From NCBI GenBank assembly GCA_033557685.1, contig JAWQRN010000058.1:1-44295 (forward strand): a stretch of 44,295 nucleotides of DNA, in the 5' to 3' direction. A program made the translations under genes and the position numbers. The notes beneath the pieces were generated by a model. The model saw nothing but the letters and a program-made list of their open reading frames with translations, was not told where the DNA came from and made no database searches. Source of the stretch: Sperchopsis tessellata. Lineage: Eukaryota > Arthropoda > Insecta > Coleoptera > Hydrophilidae. The first letter of the stretch is position 1. Each line of letters starts with the position of its first letter. Below, piece by piece: positions 1 through 11,403 of the stretch.

Positions 1-39
1 GGGTGGAAACCGTGTAGAGGCTCTACACGGTTTCCACCC
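1..39. repeat. Perfect 19-bp inverted repeat at window edge
   Basis: Positions 1-19 and 21-39 are exact reverse complements separated by one base (G20). The arms start GGGTGGAAAC and end GTTTCCACCC. Directly after it, 40-52 reads into GGAAACAACATTC, a word that also forms an arm of the palindrome at 21253-21282, so the two are probably ends or parts of the same repeat family. Because it touches the window edge, the full extent is unknown. Confidence 0.85.
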
Positions 40-154
40 GGAAACAACATTCATAATATACGATTATTTGAAAAGATAACATGTACTGAAAATTAGCAAA
101 CTGCAAATGAAGCAGCAAAGGTAAATAATTGAAGTGTGAAAAAGTGAATGAAAT

Positions 155-500
155 AAATACCTTGGAGTAAAATTAGATAAGAACTTAACGTTTAAAAGTC
201 ATTTAAAATATCTAAAACATAAAATGAACATAAAGATAAATTACCTTCAAAGATATGGACAATATTTAGGTGTCTTGGAGTACTGTGCAACCATATTATA
301 TAATCTGAATTAATATGAAATTAAGCAATTACAATTGTCCCAAAAATTGAACAATGAGCTATATATTAAAAGTGTAATAAGTATACACCAATAAATGATA
401 TGTTAGCCGTTCTTAACCTACAAATCATTAAATGCAAAATAGAATCAAGATCCGCACATTTAGGTCTCATTTTAAAGATAATTTACACAGTAGTTAGATC
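155..500 (+). pseudogene. LINE reverse-transcriptase 3' relic
   Basis: Frame +2 from 155 to about 309 encodes KYLGVKLDKNLTFKSHL followed by a Lys-rich stretch and LEYCAT. This matches the segment after the RT domain of non-LTR retrotransposons (KYLGV-x-LD-x-x-LTF). A stop follows at about 309, and weaker similarity continues through further stops to about 500. There is no intact ORF. Clade not assigned. Confidence 0.5.
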
Positions 501-984
501 TTTTGCTTAGAGCATTATAGATGTGTTTTGTATATTTATATATAAAAAAATTTTCTGTTTACATTTTCTCGCATGATTCAGATTATGTGTAATTTTTATT
601 TGTTTTTATTTTTGGGCATGGCTACATATTTAACTCCTTTTATTGGACTAGTGGTAGAACAGACGATTGCTATAGAAATGATCTAAACTACCAACGAACT
701 CTCTGATGGACATCATTTGTTATTGTTTTTTTTTTTGAAGAACATTGATAGTGTTTAAATATTATTTTGTTGTAATATAGAAATAATTTTTGGGCATAAT
801 CAATGCTTTTTTTAAATTTTTTCAATTTCTTTTAAAAACAATTTCGTTAAAAATATTCAAATTTGTTAATTTTTTGTGAGGAATTGTCAATAACATAATT
901 AGAACTATTTTTTTCGTTGATTTTTATTTTTCCTTCAGTCCACAGTTGGTTTTCTTACATATAATGTTAATTGTTTTCTATATA
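501..984. other. A/T-rich non-coding spacer
   Basis: Long T and A runs and no ORF with recognisable content. It is probably intergenic or intronic sequence of the minus-strand gene to its right, whose downstream exons lie off the left edge. Confidence 0.5.
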
Positions 985-1392
985 TATAAGATGCTTGCGA
1001 AACATCATCTGGAACAACAAATTCATGAACACAGACGCCAAGATACGAATATACAAAACCTGTGTCCGCCCCATAATGATAGAAGCTCGTGTAGAAATCT
1101 CAAGAACAAAAGCCAGTCTCAGAACACCAGAGATGAGGGTAGTTAGGAATATAAACGGCCATACGCTAATAGACCGAGTGCCAAGACAAAGAAGAAGAGC
1201 ATGGAACAAGCACGTGACAAGGATTGAAGATAATAATAGTGAAAATAGCTAGGGATGAAAGACCGGAAACGCGTAGAACACCAGGCAGACCACCAAAGTG
1301 ATGGAGGGAATGCTGGACATCAACCTCCCAAGAAGGTTGAGGTTGGGAAAAGCAAGCCGTAGTCTTAAAACAAGAGGAAGAAGAAGAATATA
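985..1392 (+). mobile_element. RTE/BovB-like LINE, 3' fragment
   Basis: Translation gives AKIRIYKTCVRPIM, then a Thr-Pro-Glu-Met-Arg stretch, then the Arg-rich RQRRRAWNKHV, the typical C-terminal region of arthropod RTE/BovB elements. The part between the GHTLIDRV stretch and the Arg-rich stretch is shorter than usual, suggesting an internal deletion. The element ends in GGAAGAAGAAGAA at about 1376-1388, the same tail seen in the copies at 12.8 kb and 36.0 kb. It is 5'-truncated and inactive. Confidence 0.7.
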
Positions 1393-1824
1393 GATATATA
1401 GACAAACTGCCTCCCTCATCGTAGTACTGTTGAACTGACGTTTCTCTTCAAGATTGTGAACTACCTTGTTAATGATCCCGAATTTCTTGCACTGATTTGA
1501 TTTCTTGTTCTTAGCTTAGAATTATAGAACAATATTTTTCACGTGATGCAGCATCGGGTTGATGCTTTTGCAACCAGTATCAAGGGACTGATATCTGTTC
1601 TACCAAGGTGATAAACGAATGGTTATTTCAGTTACTTTTTTTATTAATTAAATTTTTATTTTAGTATAATTTTTGTACAATGTATTCTTTTTGAATTGTT
1701 TGTTAAAGCAATATCATGTAATATATAATAAATTAATTTTCCTTAACTTATTTTCATGTTTAAGACTTTTATCATTTCTGCAAATAAAATATAAATAATA
1801 CAAACATCAAAAGGAAAGGCTTAC
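1393..1824. other. Non-coding stretch left of the unknown-gene exon
   Basis: Intron sequence following the donor site of the minus-strand exon that ends at 1825. A/T-rich, with no recognisable coding or repeat content. Confidence 0.5.
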
Positions 1825-2008
1825 CATTATCATTGCAGAAATTAAGAGGGTACACTTGTGAAACTGGAGGTACCCTACTGATGGGGTCATGGGTTTCTTG
1901 CCTAGAATTATTCGAAACGCTATTTATACTATCACAGCTGCCATCTACAGTCGTTTCATCTTTCTCTCTTCCGTCTTCTTTGTCATGTTCATAATCAGTC
2001 ACAATGTC
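1825..2008 (-). CDS. Unrecognised gene, second coding exon
   Basis: Starts GAC-ATT-GTG (DIV) after acceptor ACAG at 2009 and ends after ...CNDN plus one base, before donor GTAAGC at 1824. It is 184 nt and continues the phase-0 frame of the upstream exon. The sequence is acidic and hydrophilic (KEDGREKDE). Confidence 0.72.
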
Positions 2009-5000
2009 CTGTAAAAATAACAATAAATTAAAATATTAATTAATTAAAATAATTCAATAAATTAGACATTGCCAATGCAGGACAGTTACAAGGAGAATTC
2101 CCCAAGGTTTCATAATGGGACCACTTCTATTCATCTTGTATATAAATTATCATCTCTCCTATATCCAAATGACAATGAGTACAAGTGAAGACAGTGCCTT
2201 CACTTGTACTTTTCATTTCATCTCTTTCAGGATTTAATACCGTTGTTCTCTTCATTTGAATTAGTTTTACATATGAATTTATTTATTAAAGGATCTTTCA
2301 TATGATTTATTATTTTAATTGACATATAATTGTTATTTTACATATTAATAAAGTCTGTTCTTAAGTTTAGACTTGTCGTTTTACTCAATCAAATCATAAA
2401 CACTCAAATGTTTAGTTAATTCAACACATAAACAAATAATGGCCCTACTAAACACACACTTCAAATGGTCATAAAAAAACTCATTAATCCGAAATTTCTT
2501 CACGGATATTTACAATAAATGAAACAAGCATACCATATAATATTTTAATTGTTTAACAGATTCTGCGCAGTAAGTCTATTTATATACTTGAAGGTCAATA
2601 AACTCCACGTCAAGAAACGGAATTCTTATAAACTACACAAGACCATTACGTGCTTCGTTCATTTCATATATCATCATGGTATAGATGTTTGTGCAAAAGG
2701 TGTTTTAAATTACTGTCACGGATATAAAAAGTAAGTAAAAATTGATTTTGACTTGTATTTGTTGTGTTTATTATGACACAATTACTTTTCTAGTGGATAT
2801 ATTTGTTTCCTTCAGTTTTGTTGCCACCCCTAACCTATATTTATTTTTATCTTGCATAAATGACCATACCACACCTTCATTTACCTGTTATGGTGGTAGG
2901 GTTAGCATATGGAATCCAAATGGTAGACATGTCCTCCTTTTTTCATTGAAATATAATGCCCTCCTCCACCTCAAAATGTTTTACTTTTTTAATAGAGCTA
3001 CGTCTGTATCAAAGTCTATGGTTTATGCTTCTTCACAAACATGCGTCGACCGACAGGTAATTTATCGGCCGTAAGCCACTTCCATAAGGGCTGTGAGCAG
3101 ATCCATAGCACGCTCACATACTTAAAGTATTATATACTTAATCTATGGTTAGGGTTAGCCAGTGTCAAGCGTAATTGTAAACTATTTACGAGAGTATCAT
3201 TCATTCGTTTGACAATCGTGTTGCCATTTCATTCTATTTTCCAAAGTTCTCTTCCTAAATTAGTGTCTCATATTATAATTGTGTGATCTGTATTACTAAG
3301 CGAAAGTACAAATTTACAAAGAATTTAAAGACAAAATTCCCAGGTAGATATCAGCAACAAGGGTGTTATTTCTTTTGATCGCCATGCTACCACTGAGAAT
3401 GGTTAGAATTTGAGCTTCCTCATCAAAAGTCACAACATTTTTTGTCCAATCAGCTTCAATTATTATTAAAAAGCGAATGTTGTAATGGAACTCTTGCGTT
3501 CCACACTATCAAACACCATCAGCCTATATATATATATATACAAACCTATGGATTGTGCAGTTTGACTCAACAAATATTTGACGATGCAGAGACTGTCAAA
3601 AACTTAAAAAGTGATAGAAGCAAAACTGAAGCTATTGTAAACCACATGATAGATCCACAAATAATTTACAACGTGAGACTTTGAAAAGCATTACCTCCAT
3701 TTCAATTGCAACGGACGCCAGAAATCATGGCGTGGAAAAAATATACCCTATAATAATTCAATATTAGAACTAGGCTGGCTACAGAATTTAAACAAAAATA
3801 ATTCCTTTGTGTAGTATACCAAATGAAAGACAATAACCAATTATTTATTAAATTTAAATTCAAAGTCCGTTAAACTGAGATCTGTGAAATCGAGGGTTTA
3901 CTACATTTTCAATTAATTGAAATACAATTGTTTCAAATTTCAATAGTACGGCATGGTATCCATCAACCATCCAGCATTGAAATTATGATAGATTCTTTTT
4001 CATAAATTATACATGGCCAACTTGGTACACATATTTTCTACAAAATTAATAGTAGATAGGTAATAATATTGGAATTTTGAATTCCTTCAGGATATCTTTC
4101 CAAGAAGGAATCAAGCTAACTAACATGGAGGAAAGAGTTTAATAACAGTAACTGGAATGTTATCATGGCCACAAGAAGTGCTATGTGGGGTAATGAGCAA
4201 TTATGCCCACAGTCTGAAACTTTGTACCAGGAGCTAGGATTATACAATCATTAGAAGTAAAATAGCATGTCTAGTAGGATATACAATAATTGTGGTGGTG
4301 GATAATAGGGAATTATCATTATAAGTAGTGCTCATTCTATTTGAGATGAATGAATGCTATTGTGTTCGGTGTTTGGGACTCGCATAATCTGTCCGAAGAA
4401 CACAAAGCTAACCGATCCACCACATGAAACTTATTACTTCAACGGCACAATACTGAACGTTTTTTGATCGCTTGATCACTGGAGATGAAAAATGGGTCCT
4501 CTATGATAATCCAAAACGCAAAAGGCAGTGGCTCTCTCCGAATGAATCGCCAAGTACTGTTAAGCCGGGTTTACATCCGAAAATGGCGCTTTTGTGTAAT
4601 TGGTGGAGTATTTGCGGAATCACTCGTTTTGAAGTGCTGAAACCTGGACAAACAGTGAATGCAGACCTTTACTGTGAACAATTGGATCGAGTAAATCAAT
4701 CTTTAATTGAAAAGTGTCCAGTGATTTTCAACAGAAAAGGTGTTATTCTGCAACACGATAATGCAAGGGCCGCACTACGCAAGATGAACCCTGGAAAAAT
4801 TGTGGTGGGAGGTACTGCCTCACCCACCATACTTGCCTGACATTGCGCCATCGGATTTCCATTTATTCCGATCGCTATAAAACTTTCTATGTGACAAAAA
4901 TTATATATATATATATATATCTCCAGATATTTTGCTCAAAAACCAATTGATTTTGATCGATCCGGCATTGAAAATTTCCACACTGAATGGCGAAAGGTTG

Positions 5001-5650
5001 TTGATAACGAGGATGATTAAATCATTGATTAAAAATAAAAACAAGTTAAAAATTTATTTGTTTGAATTTAATGTAAAAAAACGACATTACTTTCCGGTCC
5101 CTCTAATACATCAAACAAATAACTTACTTGCTGAGAGCCGTAGCTGTCGCTCATTAATCTATGATGATGCATATTCAATTCCATTTGCAGCATTGAGTAT
5201 TGCGGTATAGACGTGCGAAAAAGTAGAGCCCCTTGTCTTCGTTCCTCCTCTCCATTGCTACTACTGCTACTATTGCCTGCCGTACTAAGAACTCTTCCTG
5301 ACCACTGATGAACTACTTTGGGTTGCTGGGTTTCATCGACAGCAGCTTCATGGCAGTGGTTATTTTGATTCTCGTTTTCGTGGGGGGTACAATTCACGTT
5401 GGTAATATTGGAGACCCCGGCAGTATTAGAGGCAGGCAACACAAGAGGCACAACCTCAGCATCATCAGACAAACTAGAGGCATCTATGAAACAACCAATC
5501 AACAACCGTTCGTTGTGCCGTTGCTTTTGTTCTTTGGTACTTCCAACACTGCCAATTGTTGCTGATGAGGAGAGGGGATTGGTTGTTAGGCGTAGGACTC
5601 TTCTTTCTTCATCACTGCCTAAGCCAGAGTCCATGCTGGTCTACAGACTT
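1825..5650 (-). CDS. Unrecognised protein gene, 5' part (two exons visible, partial)
   Basis: Two coding exons join in frame: 5650..5128 (ATG at 5634-5632, 169 codons) and 2008..1825 (61 codons plus one base). Exon 1 is preceded by a T-rich acceptor ending TTCTAG at 5651, so there is at least one 5'UTR intron. It ends at a GTAAGT donor, phase 0. Exon 2 follows a TTTTTACAG acceptor and ends at a GTAAGC donor, phase 1, and the gene continues off the left edge. The 230 visible residues look disordered: N-terminus MDSGLGSDEERR, a poly-Ser patch (SSSSSN), many Asn/Gln/His, and an acidic second exon (DYEHDKEDGREKDE). There is no signal peptide, membrane segment or domain I can name. Clean splice sites, one long ORF and shared phase argue for a real gene rather than a transposon. 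An N-terminal regulatory tail of a larger protein would fit, but this is a guess. Confidence 0.75.
2085..2170 (+). pseudogene. LINE RT motif remnant
   Basis: Encodes IPQGFIMGPLLFILYIN, a diverged form of the RT motif GVPQGS-x-LGPLLF-x-x-YIND. No flanking ORF survives. It lies antisense in the large intron of the unknown gene. Confidence 0.5.
2178..2210. repeat. Perfect 13-bp hairpin
   Basis: AGTACAAGTGAAG at 2178-2190 and its exact reverse complement at 2198-2210 flank a 7-nt loop. It sits just 3' of the RT remnant and may be a secondary insertion or snap-back repeat. Confidence 0.7.
2211..3440. other. Intron sequence without recognised content
   Basis: Part of the 3.1-kb intron of the minus-strand gene. 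Several short ORFs on the + strand here lack splice sites, conserved motifs or a coding-like composition. Confidence 0.5.
3450..3780 (+). pseudogene. hAT-like (BED/DUF4371-type) transposase remnant
   Basis: The translation reads NGTLAFHTIKHH, a (TA)n run, SLTQQIFDDAETVKNLKSDR, then TKTEAIVNHMI. After a stop it continues ISIATDARNHGVEKIYPIII at about 3688-3750. The order FHTIKHH / KTEAI / ISIATDA-NHG resembles the N-terminal half of hAT-like genes carrying DUF4371. A (TA)n microsatellite at 3526-3541 interrupts it. Family call is from memory of the pattern. Confidence 0.5.
3860..3904. mobile_element. End fragment of a pogo-type MITE
   Basis: Contains AGTCCGTTAAACTGAG and, after a gap, TCGAGGGTTTACTA, matching the terminal repeats of the full copies at 13378-14448 and 37096-37999. 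No partner end was found nearby. Confidence 0.55.
4370..5035 (+). pseudogene. mariner transposase relic
   Basis: Motifs in order: LSEEHKANRST (about 4390-4425), FLIA then ITGDEKWVLYDN (first catalytic Asp at 4484-4486), KPGLHPKMALLCNWW, PGQTVNADLYCEQLDR, NRKGVILQHDNAR (second Asp), then after a frameshift PDIAPSDFHLFRSL (third Asp) and finally FAQKPIDFDRSGIENF with EWRKVVDNEDD. This is the DD34D order of Tc1/mariner mariner-clade enzymes. The N-terminal helix-turn-helix domain is missing and at least two frameshifts are present. A (TA)n run at 4902-4920 interrupts the region after the third Asp. Non-functional, lying in an intron of the minus-strand gene. Confidence 0.85.
4902..4920. repeat. 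(TA)n microsatellite
   Basis: Uninterrupted TA dinucleotide run inside the mariner relic. Confidence 0.9.
5128..5650 (-). CDS. Unrecognised gene, first coding exon
   Basis: Sixteen bases of 5'UTR, then ATG at 5634-5632 and 169 codons ending ...SYGSQQ at 5128. Donor GTAAGTT begins at 5127. The plus-strand ORFs across the same bases are shadows: only the minus-strand frame is bounded by matching splice sites. Confidence 0.75.
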
Positions 5651-5651
5651 C

Positions 5652-7079
5652 TAGAAAAAAGAAATTGTTATTAAAAAAAACATGTTTCAATATAAAATAA
5701 TTTTTTTTGATGTACAAGATCAATTCTCTTTCTACAATAAGCTTTAAAGATGATTAAATTACTAGTTCAATGCAGTATATAAATGATATTTTGAAATATT
5801 CATTCTAATAACTTAGTTATAGTCACAAATATTCGAGGCAAATTTTAAAATATGTTACTAGACAGTAACTGTTATTTTAAGAATAGTTTTCTTGAGCACT
5901 TATTAGCACGCTAATGTCACATTACTCATATTATATAACTATAAAAACATTTAATATGTATTATATTAACAATTTTGTCATCATTAATGCATTGTCTATT
6001 TTAATATGTTTGTGAACATTCGTAGTACCATTACAACAGATTTTTAAAATTACATATAGAGTGAACAGCCTGGAGGGTATGAAAAGCTGCGGCATCTTAA
6101 ATATCAGTAATAATTCATGCAAACTAGTTCATAAAATAAAAAACATGAGAAGATTTTAACAGTAATAGGGTTCAACAATAAGACATATTCCTGTATTACC
6201 GCCAAATTCCCACCTTCAAATTGTAGGTAAATTACAGAAAATTACTAACAGAGCAGTGCTGATGACGTCTTAATGACAGAAACACAATATCCACTGTAAT
6301 TGCGGCTTGTTCCCATATGTTTTGATGCATGTTTGATTTCTGTATTTATTGTATTGCTTTGCTCAAGACTTGATTAAAATTAAATTTCAAAATAATACAT
6401 TCATATGCGGCCAAGAAAACAACAAATTCTTACACTACATATATTTAAAGTAATTCCCTTTGACGTCAAATTTTCTATTGTTGAAAGGCTTGCAACCAAG
6501 GCTGTGAAGATAGGGTTTCAAAAAAACAATGTAATTTCTCAATTAATTTCTTCCTCATTGGAAAATCTTTGATTAGGAAACTGCATTATCAAATTAAACA
6601 AGAGTCAAAAGTCACAAGTAGCAAAATCAAGCAAATAGGGTGAATGATCTTACACTTTTAAGCCTTTTTCCATTAGAAAGTCAACTGTTAATTTTACTGT
6701 ATGAGATAATGCTTATCATAATGAAGCCTTACGGTATCTGAAGGTCTATGTAAGAAGAAGGAAGACACTGAGTCACATACCAACTAGACGTTACTGTCTT
6801 CGAGCTTAATAGCTTCAAATAAACCAAACATCTAAAAAATATGGCGTACATAGCTTTCTTCATTGACCATTGTGTTTTCGCAACCGTTAGTGTAGGCTCA
6901 TCTTCATGTATTCATTCGCAACTTTTTTGATGAGTTGGAATATCAAAAAATGTTTGATGTGTTTCGTTACCTCTCATTATTTTAGAGATAATTCAAGAAC
7001 CTTCATCATTTAGTAATTTTAAAGTTTATTGAGATAGAGCAGTACTTTAAAGTCGTAGTAAATCATCGCATGATAATTT
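5652..7079. other. Upstream intron or intergenic stretch, no assigned content
   Basis: A/T-rich. The acceptor at 5651 means a non-coding first exon of the minus-strand gene should lie somewhere to the right, but I cannot place it. No repeat or ORF recognised. Confidence 0.5.
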
Positions 7080-7680
7080 TCACGTGAAAGATCTGTCGAC
7101 CAAAGCAAAATAATTTATTGGTCCCAAGTGAATAAAAATCACATCTGTTTGACATATGTTTTTACTAAATGGAATACTTAGCTTTTTACTGGCATATTTT
7201 TGTTGTAAAACAATTTCGTAGATACAACATATACTCACAATTATTAAAGTGGTCCTAGTATTACTTTGCCTAGTTTTTGTTTGTAATTCCAATATATGAG
7301 CTGTCCAATTCAACGCCTGAACATACTATGCCCAAAAATTTAACTTTCTGTTGTGGTACATCACTAGCCTGCAGTATAGTGTTAAAATTTGTTAATTATT
7401 GTTTTTGCTTATTTTTAATATATTTTGATGAAACCTTTCTCCAATACTTTGTTCTGCTTTTGAATTTATCATAAGTAGATCTTTACTTATGATGACAAGG
7501 GATATATCATCAGCAAATCACAAGTACCATCCATTGTCACTCTATGAATCATGTCATTATGTATATTAGGAACAGCACAGGTTCCAGCATAGAACCCTGC
7601 GGTACACCCATATAAACCTGTAGTCTCTCCAAAGACAATCCCTTCCAGAACACCGATTGTTGTCTATTGCTTAAATATGA
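7080..7680 (-). pseudogene. LINE reverse transcriptase relic
   Basis: On the minus strand, GVPQGSMLEPVLFLIYI lies near 7560-7610 and the catalytic box FADDISLV at 7517-7494. A degenerate thumb region (SEQSIGE... in another frame) follows, then LNWTAHILELQTKTRQ near 7300. These are RT motifs in the expected order, spread over several frames. The FADD box is intact but the ORF is not. Jockey/CR1-like non-LTR element, exact clade not determined. Confidence 0.65.
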
Positions 7681-8049
7681 TCTCTTCTAGTAGCGTAAGC
7701 AGGTGAATAATTCCTTCGATAGCAATTAATAAATGTTTGTTCATAAATACCTTGTTGTTGTGTTTCCTCTGGTAGCTGCTGGCGTGGTTATTCTTGGAGA
7801 AAAAGGCTTTGAGGGTTCAGGGCGGAATTAGATCAGGAATAAGGAAGAATGCTCTTAACACAACAATTAATATAATGTGACTATATACAAACTAATTTTA
7901 TAGCAAAATGAGCGGGCATGTACAAATGTGAGCACAAACGAAAGCGAGGCGAAAGAAGTTAACGTGGTGTATGCGTTGCGGGTAGAAAATGTGTACTGAA
8001 CTAAAATATGGGTAGTTCGATATTAGGTGAAAAATAGGACGTGATGTTG

Positions 8050-10000
8050 TACAAAGAAGTTTTTTTGGGGCGGTAACACTTCTTCTTAGCATCCCTATCC
8101 GTTACAAGATTTTGGTATTCCAGAACGCAATCATAACTTTGTTAGCGGCATTACGGACCAATTCAGTGGTTGTTGTATTAAACCATGCTCTTAAGTTCCT
8201 CAACCACGAAATCTTCCTTCGTTCTGGTCCTGCCTTTCACTATTCCTTGCAGTATTAGTTGTAATAGCTCGAATCTCTCTGGGTGTCTCATTATGTGACC
8301 CAAATACTTTTCCTTTTTTTACCAACCTAACCACTTCTCTATCTGTTTTCATCCTCCTTAAAACCTCCTCGTTGGTAACATGATCCGTCCAGGGTATTCT
8401 AAGAATCCTTCTGTACGTCCATATCTCGAACGCATTTAGTCTATTTGTGGAGGCCTCTGTCAAGGTCCAAGACTCCACTCCATATAAGAGTACCGGAAAG
8501 ACATAGTACATAACTATAAGTTTAAGGCTCAGATTGTGGTTGTTTAAAACTTTACTGATTTTCCTGAATGCTGCTCTGACTCCCTCTATCTAACTTTTTA
8601 CTTCGATGGAATGGTCCTATTATGCATTCAGCAAACTACCCTTTCTATCTCTGCATCATGCAGCATTAGTCTTCCATGGTTTATGATATTTTTGCTAATG
8701 ACCATAAACTTAGTTTTCTTGACGTTTATTTTCAGTCCATATTGTTTGCTGGCAGATGTTATGCTATTCAACAGCTGTTGTATTTCCTCCATGGTGCTTG
8801 CAAATATGACCGTATCATCCGAGTTGTTCAGTAGTTCTCCGTTAACTTCAATCCCTTGCTCGACCTTGTTTAGCTCTTCTTTGAATATCCTTTCTGAATA
8901 TAGGTTAAACAGCATGGGAGGCAACACACATCCCTGCCTGGCTCCTCTTTGTATGGCTAGGCTATCAGAGATCGTTCCTTCAGTCTTGATGTTTGCTCTT
9001 TGGTTCCAATAGATTTTTAATAATTCTGACGTCTTTCTCATCAATGCTCGTCTCTGTAAGAATGTTGATTAGCTCTGCATGTTTAACTGTATCGAAGGCC
9101 TTCTCGTAATCTAAGAAGCAGGCATAGATATCATAGTTCATATCCCTACATCTCTGAAACAGCACTTGCATGCTAAAGAGGGCTTCCCTAGTCCCCAAGG
9201 CGTTCCTAAAGCCAAATTGGGTGTTGGACATTTGTTCCTCGCATCGGCGTTATAAAAGGCTATGTATAATTTTCAGGAATGTTTTTAATAAATGACTCGT
9301 AATTATTATTATTTGATAGGCATCGCAAGTTTTGGCTATGTTTTTTTGAAATATGGAACGAATGTTGACTTCAGCCAATTCTCTGGGATTTCCCCGGTGT
9401 CATATATTATATTGAAGACTTTTGTTATTATGTCCATAGAATTGGTGTCCAATATTTTAATAATTTCCATGAGAACTCTGACCGACCTTGGTACTTTTCC
9501 TTTAATATTTTCGGGCCAGAGTTGCATGTGCCATCTTTAAAAAGTGTTTCTATATATTTTTGCCAAGCCTGGGCTCTCTCCTGATTTTCAAGTATTACAT
9601 TTCCGTCCTGATCCACTAGTCTTCCAGTCACTCCCGGTTTATACTTTCCTGCGACCTCTTTTATCTTCTTATGTAAGTTAAAACTGTCATACTTGCTGTC
9701 CAAACATTCAATTTCTTGGAATTTTGTGTTGAGACATGCTTCCTTTGCTTTCCGGACTCTTAATTTGTCTGTCTATTTCCACGTACTTTGTCCCACCTGA
9801 GTTCTTCTGCTTTCTTCCATTAATTTTAGGATTTCTTCATTCATCCATACCTTTCTGTTGGTAACGGCCCTAGTTGTTCTTTCTGATCTTTTGTATGCTA
9901 CTGACTGTCTCTTCCAGGGATATACACACTATTTACCCATATGATGTTATCTGTTCTATCCTCTGGTGCTTTCCAAGTATAAAGCCTCTGAGGAGGTTAC
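8050..10000 (-). mobile_element. APE-type non-LTR retrotransposon, 5'-truncated and frameshifted
   Basis: Reading right to left: a linker with KYDSFNLHKKIKEVAG and LVDQDGNVI (about 9690-9610), KVFNIIYDTGEIPENWLKST (about 9420-9350), TQFGFRNALGTREALFSMQV and FLDYEKAFDTV (about 9225-9080), GARQGCVLPPMLFNLYSE (about 8950-8900), a catalytic box changed to NSDD (8825-8814), LKINVKKTKFMVIS, and the C-terminal VFPVLLYGVESWTL (about 8500-8460) with the final TTTTELV-NAANKV near 8180-8130. The motif order is that of a single LINE ORF2 broken by several frameshifts and by loss of the finger segment near 9240-9330. The endonuclease domain is missing. The C-terminal VLLYGVESWTL type is common in insect repeats. 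It is inactive. Confidence 0.85.
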
Positions 10001-11403
10001 TCCAACATTCACCTAAAATATTCAATTTTGAAAGTAGTCTTTGACTTCAGATTCATTTTGTATTCATTTAACTCATTTAACTAAAATACTGTATGTATTC
10101 GCAATGGGGAGAGGTAGATAGTTTTATAAATAATGTAAAACTTTCATGTTCTCCACCCATTTGAATCCGTTACAAAAATATGGAAACAATTTTGAATCTC
10201 CCCCTCCTTAGGCGCTAGAGGAATTTGGGAGAGCTTTACAGACCCCAGGGGTAGAGAGAGGCATTGACAAGCAAGTGGATAATAATAAGATGCTAAAAAA
10301 TTTGGTCGTCAAATCATTATTTAAGTGAAGCCAAACAAGTTTGGGGAACTATGTTCTAAACTAACAGCTTTTGTTAAAACAATTTATAGCACGTTACATC
10401 TTTGCATGATTTTAGCAAGGAACGAACAAGAGATTACATATCGCCTTTTTTCTTTCCATGGAATAAAATTGAAATGAACTTATACAGGTTGTGTTTTATT
10501 TGTACCATGTAGAATGATTGTTTTTATAACGTATGCTACTAAAATTCAATATTTCCCAAGAACTGTAAATACGAGGTTTTGAAATTAGGCTTACATTATT
10601 ACTAAGGTAGTCCTCTTTAGTTTGCTGAATCATTTTATGTATTTTCCTATTTATATTGATATCTCTTTATATTGTAGTATTTAAGTGAAAATTTAATGTT
10701 GCTTTTATTATATATGAAGTTTTCAAATAAAAATAATCTAAACTAAACACAGAAAACTTAAGGAAAAATTTGTTTGATACCGGCATTGAAATTTTTTTTA
10801 ATTAGTAACATGAACAGGTGATTTATTACGTAAGCATTATGTGTTATAAACATGAAATATTTGAATGACCTTGACCTTTAAAATGACTTAAAATATGTAA
10901 TTTTATATGTTTAAAAATAACACTTTTACTAATAAATTTCTAAATTTTTAAATAAAGTTTGTGTTTTAAAATAGATCTCACTATCATACACTATATTACT
11001 ATAATTCAAATAATTCTACACATAATTATGATGTACATTTAATTGAGTAGAAAAAAGAGCTCTATTTAAAATTTGGTATAAATGAGTTTTTCAAAAGAAT
11101 TATTAGTTTATGATATTGAGTTTGTACAAAATTTAACTGTAGACACGTAAGAATAAAAAAATTTATTTATTGTTAAAAGTATTAGTAATTTGACAATATA
11201 TAAACCTTAATAAAATGCTTTTCTATAGATCATAAAGCGTAGTCGTAAGAATGACAAAGAAAAAAGTGTTTTCTGCAATTTGGAGCATTTATTACCACTA
11301 TGCTATGAACTTTACAATACTGATATATGAAAGACCAGTGAAGGATACACATAGAAAAAAATTGATATATGATGGTGTGGTTCTAAATCACAAACCAGAT
11401 ATT
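10001..11403. other. Intergenic A/T-rich stretch
   Basis: No ORF, RNA gene or repeat recognised. T-rich and A-rich tracts throughout. Confidence 0.5.

Noticed and set aside
1..39. Bacterial-type terminator or CRISPR-like palindrome
   Set aside because: Eukaryotic context, no T tract, no regular spacing of repeats. It looks like a transposon end.
2549..3286. Series of plus-strand ORFs of 61-110 codons
   Set aside because: Composition follows the A/T-rich background, with no splice-site frame or recognisable motif. They lie in an intron of the opposite strand.
5308..5674. Plus-strand ORFs of 85 and 91 codons
   Set aside because: They are antisense shadows of the minus-strand exon, which has matching splice sites on both sides.
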